Below are positions 57,901-64,000 of a DNA stretch of 64,000 nt, one piece after another. Location of the stretch: assembly GCA_025769875.1 (NCBI GenBank), contig JAGFNK010000023.1, forward strand, positions 124,001 to 188,000, written 5' to 3'. Origin of the DNA: Russula earlei. Lineage: Eukaryota; Basidiomycota; Agaricomycetes; Russulales; Russulaceae. Every line of letters starts with the position of its first letter. Within the stretch, counting starts at the first letter, position 1. Below the pieces are notes generated by a model that worked only from the letters and a program-made list of their open reading frames with translations, had not been told where the DNA came from and made no database searches. A program made the translations under genes and the position numbers.

Positions 57901-59605
57901 TTCCTTCCTTTGGGCTCCACCTCTGTCTTCTCGATGCCTGAAGAAATGTTCTCCCTCTTTGCTTTTTTCCCACGTATTCTTCATCGCGTCCAAGACGTGT
58001 GGCGAGCTCGCTGCGCCCGCCTTGGCCTTGGCCTGCCTCCGATTCTTGATGACCGCCTCATCGAAGCAACGACGCTGCCAGCAGCTGCCGCTGGTTTCAA
58101 CAACCAGCGCCTCGAGACGCTCGGTGACTCGGTGCTGAAGATCTGCACGTCAGTGCATTTGTATAACAAGTTCCCACATTATCACGAAGGTCAGCTCGAC
58201 AATTTGCGCCAACGATTCATCTCAAACCGCACCCTCATGTTCCGAGCGAAAACCATCGGCCTAGAACAGTATTTGAACATTGAGGGCCCGAACGTGAAAA
58301 CGTGGCCTATCGTGGTTGCGACAGACAGCCCAACTCTCCAGGATCCTGCACGTAGCGACAGAACGGCAAATCGTCACATTCCACGGAGAAGTCTGCAGGA
58401 CTGTATGGAGGCGATCATAGGCGCGGGATACTTGTCAGGGGGTATCCCAATGGCCTTGGGCGTGGGCACTGCCCTTGGGTTGAACTTTGGCGGTCGTCTG
58501 CCATGGCATCTGCGATACGCTCTACCACCGGAAACCAACCCAGCGCCCGCGTCTTATTCGGTGCTGCAAGATGCTCTGGGTTATGAGTTCCAAAACTTGG
58601 AATTACTGTGTGAGGCCTTGACACATCCATCTTTCTGGTCCGGTGGGAAGTCTTACCAGAGGCTAGAGTTCCTTGGCGATGGTACGGCTCTCGTAATTGC
58701 CATGGCTTAGCTAACGTTTGGGTCCAAAGCTGTTATTGATACCGTCGTCACGACGTACCTTTTCAAGAAATTCCCCCACGCAAACTCCGGTCAGCTCAGT
58801 TCTTTGCGTGCGCGTGCGGTCTGCGGGCCAGCTCTGGCATTTGTTTCAGTTCGCGTCCTGAAACTACACGAATTTCTACTTGCCGACCACCCGGGCCTCA
58901 CCACCGCTGTTGAGAAGTACATACCCACCCTGCAAGCGACGTCCAGTCGTGATATCGTCCTGCAGAGTTGGGCGCACGATCCCCCCAAGGTCATCAGTGA
59001 CATTTTGGAGAGCATCGTTGCAGCTATCCTCATCGATTCGGGGTACAATTTCGACAAAACAGTGTGCATCGTGGAAGCCGTTATGCAATGCATTCTAGAA
59101 GTCTTATCCCCTGACCTACCTCCGGAGCCGGTCTCCGCATTCTATCTATGGGCGGCAAAGTCAGGATGCAAACGAATTCACCTAAGGTGTGTCCGATCCA
59201 TGGCTGCCTAGATTTGGTGCTTCTACATGAGGCTTGTCCAGAAAATCATGCAGTCGTCCCGAGTACAAACGAAACGACACAATTTCCGTTGTCGTGCATG
59301 ACACCGTTGTCGTCGGTCCCGTGACGGCATCTAGCTTACCTGTGGCTCGTGCATTCGCATCGGAAAATGCCCGGATGATTTTACAGGCCGCCGATTCGGA
59401 TAAAGTATTGGTCAAGATATGTGATTGCAATGAGCAACCGGTTTGCGCCTCCGTTCCGGACCCGTCCCATGACACTGTCGATGATACCACTGAGATTGGC
59501 TTTGCAGCCGCGGCACACATGGAGCTGGAGAAATTCAGAAATCCCCAGGAGGATCACATCTCGGGTGAAGAGGCGGCGGACACTGAGAATGCCGCTGACT
59601 CATGA
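54911..59605 (+). CDS. DCL: Dicer-like ribonuclease III
   Basis: Cuts double-stranded RNA into small RNAs for RNA interference, a defence against transposons and viruses. Eight exons (54911-55265, 55313-55362, 55414-55662, 55721-56402, 56454-56494, 56548-58681, 58730-59186, 59242-59605) give 1,443 residues in one frame. Domains: DEAD-like helicase with LDTGSGKT (about residue 36) and VFDECHHA (about 140); helicase C with GYVQSRGRARR (about 475); Dicer dimerisation fold (about 550-650); a PAZ-like stretch (about 800-880); RNase IIIa with QRLETLGD (about 977) and DCMEA; RNase IIIb with QRLEFLGD (about 1,164) and DILES; C-terminal dsRNA-binding domain (VVVGPVTASSLPVARAFAS). The acidic metal ligands of both RNase III sites are present. 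Intron 2 (55363-55413) starts with GC. The start follows the first Met before the helicase. Confidence 0.93.
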
Positions 59606-60405
59606 TGGGTTAGAGACAACTCCTTGAGGTTCCTGTTTTACCCCACGACAAAGCAGAGTCTCTATCGAAGGGGGGCAGTCTCGAGCAGTTGATGGTTCAC
59701 ACCCCATGTCATTCACACCCAATGTCATGACCTACTTTTCGGCACACCATCCATTGACCTGTGCCGCCTGATGATGTCGTGTTTTCTAATCGGATTGCTC
59801 TTACGTCATCTCATCCCCGCATGCCACGGATTATCTCCGCGGTATTGCAAATGAGGTTGGAGCCCCGCTGTGCGCAGAGGCACGATCCTCGTAAACGTGA
59901 CCTTTTGTACCCCCTTTGTGTAATGTGTAATGACATAACTGACGAGAGCAAACTGACCGTCAGACTGACGGGAGCACTCCTAGACATGCGGATGCGGAAC
60001 TTTCTCAAACACGGTGTTATGTTCTGACCGGAGGTTTTTGAAGACATGACGCCTTCGATGAATGTGGGGAATTAGTCTCGACAGATAAGTGCTTGACCGT
60101 CCTCATCTGTCCGTAAACTTAAAACTGACATCACATACAGCAGCAGTACTTTTTGAGTTATTCTAGAACCAGCTGCTCGTGTTGCCGCCGCTTCTAAAGA
60201 GGTATCAGTTATCTTGCGGCGTTATTTGCGGCTGGCGCTCGCCCTGGCTTCGAATCCGTCTGGGCTCATATCTGGGCTCCACTCTCTTTGCAGTTGTCTC
60301 GCGGCCAAGGTATTGCCGGGTTAAATAGGACGCGAGGTATGACAACGCCCACAGAGCTTGGGAAAGAGTCTCATCAAACTATTTGCTCTGCTTTACCCAA
60401 TCACC
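59606..60405. other. Intergenic region, no gene recognised
   Basis: 800 bases between Dicer and the flavoenzyme gene. Short open frames only. A stretch near 60,240-60,260 (ggcttcgaatccgtc) resembles a tRNA B box, but no cloverleaf could be drawn around it. Confidence 0.4.
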
Positions 60406-62535
60406 ATGCACCTCCGTTCTGTCACGGTCATCAACGATGCCATAGCGTCGTCCATCCCTACCCTCACCGCTTCTTTCAGCCTACGCCTCTTGTTTGTACG
60501 GATCTTGGGACTGTCTGTCCTTTTTGGGCTCGGACTTTTTAGCCGCCAGCCTCAGTTCACTTCAGGCATTGCTATTCCCACGAAGCAGAGTCATTTTACC
60601 GACACCAACGACTTCCAGGTTCTTATCCTTGGAGGCGGCGTAACTGGTGTAATAGCCGCTGAGACCCTGCACCGGAGACGGATAGACAACTTCAAGATTA
60701 TTGAAGCACGCCCCACCCTTGGAGGGCGTATGAAGAGCTTCTCATTTGGTGCTGCCAGCCGGCAGTATGTCTTGGAATTAGGCGCGGAGTGGATCCACGG
60801 CACCCAGACGAACAACGGCCCATCTAATCCAATATACGACCTGGCCCGGAAGAACAATCTATCGATTCAGCCGAATCACTACCGTGGCAGCATGAGTACG
60901 TCTAGCACCTTCAACCATTAAATGCAGTCCTTACTGATGCCATCGACTCCTAGCAACTTACGATCACACAGGTCAAGTCGATTATATGAAGACGTTCAAT
61001 GCCGCGGTCGAGAACTTTGCTGCTCTGACTGTGGCTGGAGGTACGCCCGCGAGTCCAGTTTCCTTATACTTAAGCCCCAACTGGAACTATCATTTCAACA
61101 GGTGATCGGATCCAGAGAGGTTTGATGGATGCGACAACTCGTAGTGGTTACGCTCTTCTCGATGCCAAACCTATAACGCCTCACGAAGTAGCCTCTGAAT
61201 ACTATCAGTTCGACTGGGAGTATGCGCAGGCACCAGAGCAGAGCTCTTGGCTTGCGTCATCTTGGGTAACGTATCCGTTCTATACCAGCCAGTCGCGTTT
61301 GCTGTTCCGAAGAGTGATGATAAAAAGTCCTGCTCGGAGCCAGATCGTCTTGGTTTGTCGCAACTCTGCTACTTATCACGCGTATTCTAGGCGAATAATT
61401 TCACCTTTAATTGCGACCAAGGCGGCTTTTCTACTGATAACCTCTTGACGACTGACCAACGCGGATTCGCGAGCATCCTTCAGTCGGAGGCTGCTGAATT
61501 TCTTTCCGAAGAGCAGGTGCTACTGAATGCCACTGTTAAGGCCATAAAGTATTCTAATGATGGGGTATCGGTGAGCCTCTCGGACGGGACCAGCTTGAGT
61601 GCGGATTATGTCCTGGTTACGTTCAGTCTCGGAGTCCTGCAGCACAATGATGTCCTTTTTGAACCTGCTCTACCTCGATGGAAATCGGAAGCCATACACG
61701 GCATGTCGATGGTCAGTGGACCAACTTACGTCGGTCCTTCTCCATCTCATAAACACGCACAGGGAATATACACCAAGATATTTTTACAGTTTCCGGAGAA
61801 GTTCTGGTTTGACACCGAGGTCGGTGGTTCTTCTATCTTCGATTGATGACATTCTGACGCAAGGGGCATCAGTTTGCTTTGTACGCCGATCACAAGCGAG
61901 GATGGTACCCTGTCTGGCAGAGCCTTGACATGGATGGTTTCTTCCCAGGTTCCGGAATACTTTTTGTCACCGTCACAGTATGCCTTTGAATGGGTTTATG
62001 GCGCTAGGGTACTAATGACCGATTGAAGGGGGATTTCTCCAAGCGTATCGAGTCGTTGAGCGACGAAGTCGTGAAAGCAGAGGTCCTGGCCGTTCTCCAT
62101 TCGATGTACCCCAACACGACGATCCCCGAGCCCGACGCGTTCTACTTTCCACGTTGGCAGAGCGACCCACTTTACCGGGGGAGCTACAGTAACTGGCCCT
62201 CAAGTTTCCTGAAGGGTCACCACACAAATCTCAGAGCCACGGTCGAGCGGAGACTCTGGTTCGGCGGTGAGGCTACGAGTTTCAAGTATTACGGTAGGTT
62301 GAGTGTTACGTAATCCTGAACCAAGCCCACCTTCGCTGGACCACTGCCACTGACTGGGGGTGTCGCGCGGAACGCGACGTCGTGTTTAGGCTACTTGCAT
62401 GGAGCATATTATGAGGGACAGAAGATGGCAGAAGAAATCGCTCACTGCGTTGAGGACGGTGGGTGTGCTGGACTTGCACATGTGGAGGAGGTCTCAAGTT
62501 CTCGTCCGTATGATATCGCCGCGGATTTCATGTGA
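60406..62535 (+). CDS. FAD-dependent amine oxidase, polyamine oxidase type
   Basis: Flavoenzyme that oxidises amines, probably polyamines, to aldehyde and hydrogen peroxide. Eight exons (60406-60895, 60954-61040, 61102-61265, 61391-61711, 61763-61819, 61873-61977, 62029-62293, 62390-62535) give 544 residues with consistent phases. A hydrophobic N-terminal segment (LLFVRILGLSVLFGLGLF) suggests a signal anchor or secretion. The FAD-binding motif is QVLILGGGVTGVIAAETL, followed by IIEARPTLGGRM and LELGAEWIHGTQ, typical of amine oxidases. Further text: EQSSWLASSW, NLLTTDQRGFASIL, YVLVTFSLGVLQ, RRLWFGGEATSFKYYGYLHGAYYEGQKMAEEI (the last FAD contact, across an intron). The substrate cannot be fixed from the sequence; lysine-specific demethylase is unlikely because the SWIRM and tower domains are absent. 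Confidence 0.88.
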
Positions 62536-62750
62536 TCACCGCACAGTCCCGCTGAGTATTTCTGATGAAATGCTGTATACACATACGATTCTTTGTATCA
62601 TTACGACGTCCTTACGTGCTGTGGGCGCACGAACGACAAGGTAGCCCATGAATGAAACTTTTGATTTGATATTATCGCCACCGATGTTCGACTCCAACTG
62701 ATTGCACAAATAGGCCCAAACGACGCCTTGTTCAGCACTAACTTCCAGGG

Positions 62751-63708
62751 ATGGCAGACATAGCATCGGATGAGGCTCTTCAGCACCTCAAGTCTTTATA
62801 TCCATACAGAGAGATCACCTCGTCGGATGGTAACTCAGACAGAACTCTCGTCGTTGATCTCACAAGCCAATGCGACTCTAGTCATTCAGAATCCGTGGTA
62901 TATCGTGACACTGCTCAGCTTCACCACAGGGAACAGGCCGGACGCGGTTCCACTCCTGTTCAAGTATGTCTTGGGCGAACTTGAGCGCACGCAAAATCGT
63001 ATCGGAGTGTCGGACGTTGAGGCGACGCGTGAAAGGCTCCTCCTTGCTCGCAGGTTTCGAGATGCTATCTTTAAGGGAGGCATCATAAGCGGGTACTCAA
63101 AGGTATATACCCTGCTATCCTCGGTCCAATCAATCATTGCTATAAAACTTCAACTAGGCTATAAATGCCCTGATCTCTCTTCACGAGGTTACGCCTAAAG
63201 AACTATGCGATACAAAACTACAGAGGTGAGTGACAGAAGGAAATTTTAACATTGGTGGATTACGTGATCTCTCCTGTAGAGAAACTGCCTTATCGTTGCC
63301 AGAGGTCGAAAGACGCGGAGAGGTATTCTTCCGAGAGTATTATGGTGAGACTGCAGACTACGTGCAGGGTCTTCTCGATAAGATATACCCGGATATGGGT
63401 ACGTACGCATGCTAGTTGAATATGCAACCCAGACTCTACGACGACACGCAGGGTGGTTCAGCAACACAATCGCCTACGGGGTGGTATACGGCTATACCGA
63501 AGTCCTCAACCAACTAGAAACGGCGTACGTCTTGGTTGGCGCGCTCATCGCGGTGGACACGCCTCGGCAGATCGGCTGGCATCTTGCAAACGCGCGTCGA
63601 GGGGGTGCATCACTCGAACAGGCTCGGGCAGCCAGGCAGATAGCCATTGAAGCTTCTCGGAGTGCGGGGGTGATTTGGAGGAATGAGGTACCGGAGGTAA
63701 AGGAATAG
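62751..63708 (+). CDS. AhpD-like (carboxymuconolactone decarboxylase fold) protein
   Basis: Five exons (62751-62829, 62882-63102, 63158-63225, 63280-63398, 63452-63708) join in phase to give 247 residues. The start is MADIASDEALQHLKSLYP. All-helical text follows: NPWYIVTLLSFTTGNRPDAV, RFRDAIFKGGIISGYSK, AINALISLHEVTPKELC, RGEVFFREYYGETADYVQGL. The C-terminal half is DMGWFSNTIAYGVVYGYTEV, LIAVDTPRQIGWHLANARRG and ARAARQIAIEASRSAGV. This pattern matches fungal proteins annotated as AhpD-like. The Cys-x-x-Cys active site of bacterial AhpD is not visible, so peroxidase activity is doubtful and the role is unknown. Confidence 0.75.
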
Positions 63709-64000
63709 GTGACTGTGACTGGTAGACAAAAGTTGTGAACGAGCATGCATTGGGTTATAGCGGTGCTTGTATTTTGATAGAAAGGTCAAAGGAATGTTCG
63801 TGGTTGAGGACAAAGCGCGGCGCTGAGGAGGATGAGGGAGCGATTTGCGTCGGCAAATGCCGTGCCCCGCCGTTCGACAAAGTGCATCATCGTTGGCAGC
63901 TCCTCAGCTGGACCGAATCATCCTTCTCCCTCTGTGGGTTACCACGACCTATACAAACTACTCAGAATGACGGACACCTCCAGTGTTGACAACGACCTGG

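Noticed and set aside
60187..60330. Possible tRNA suggested by ggcttcgaatcc
   Set aside because: No A box at the right distance and no acceptor stem could be paired.
1..64000. CRISPR arrays, operons, integrons or prokaryotic defence islands
   Set aside because: All recognised genes are spliced eukaryotic genes and no array of regularly spaced repeats is present.

Overview
This is eukaryotic nuclear DNA from a filamentous basidiomycete, most likely an agaricomycete mushroom or polypore. The evidence is the dense 45-60 nt GT-AG introns with branch motifs such as CTAAC or CTGAC, the compact gene spacing on both strands, and families typical of these fungi (DUF6593, F-box/LRR-like genes, a SCAP homologue, an AhpD-like protein, a fungal Dicer). 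There are no operons, CRISPR arrays or ribosome binding sites. All exon models below were read by eye from splice sites and reading phase.

Left block (1-16.1 kb): a basic protein of unknown function that runs off the left edge; SCAP (sterol sensing, minus); PDX1 (E3-binding protein of pyruvate dehydrogenase, plus), which shares a 427-bp divergent gap with SCAP; RAD1 (9-1-1 checkpoint clamp, minus); a PI-PLC X-domain protein (plus), divergent from RAD1; a C2H2 zinc-finger protein; a DUF6593 protein; and an F-box-type gene broken by several one-base frame changes.

Mobile block (16.2-24 kb): a 6.46-kb degenerate Ty1/copia element with two about 245-bp LTRs and a GTCAT target duplication. It carries at least one nested insertion whose removal restores the gag frame, and probably a second. 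Next to it is a patch of palindromic LTR- or MITE-like modules.

Middle block (24-37.5 kb): a conserved but frameshifted uncharacterised gene; about 4 kb with no recognisable gene, including an AT-rich island; an F-box pseudogene; a serine beta-lactamase-like hydrolase gene; and a four-exon uncharacterised gene.

Right block (37.8-64 kb): a housekeeping cluster. It holds HAT1 (histone acetyltransferase B), GLR1 (glutathione reductase), two MIF/tautomerase-like genes with matching exon layout, an intronless uncharacterised gene, POP7 (RNase P/MRP) divergent from SUP45 (eRF1), a degenerate second beta-lactamase-like copy, a small conserved protein, PLP2 (phosducin-like) divergent from a full-length Dicer, a polyamine-oxidase-type flavoenzyme, and an AhpD-like protein.

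The genes form no single pathway. The points most worth a second look are the nested retrotransposon, the GC-AG introns (one beside a 13-nt exon that encodes an active-site histidine), the MIF and beta-lactamase paralogue pairs, and single-base frame breaks in otherwise conserved genes, which may be assembly errors or real decay.
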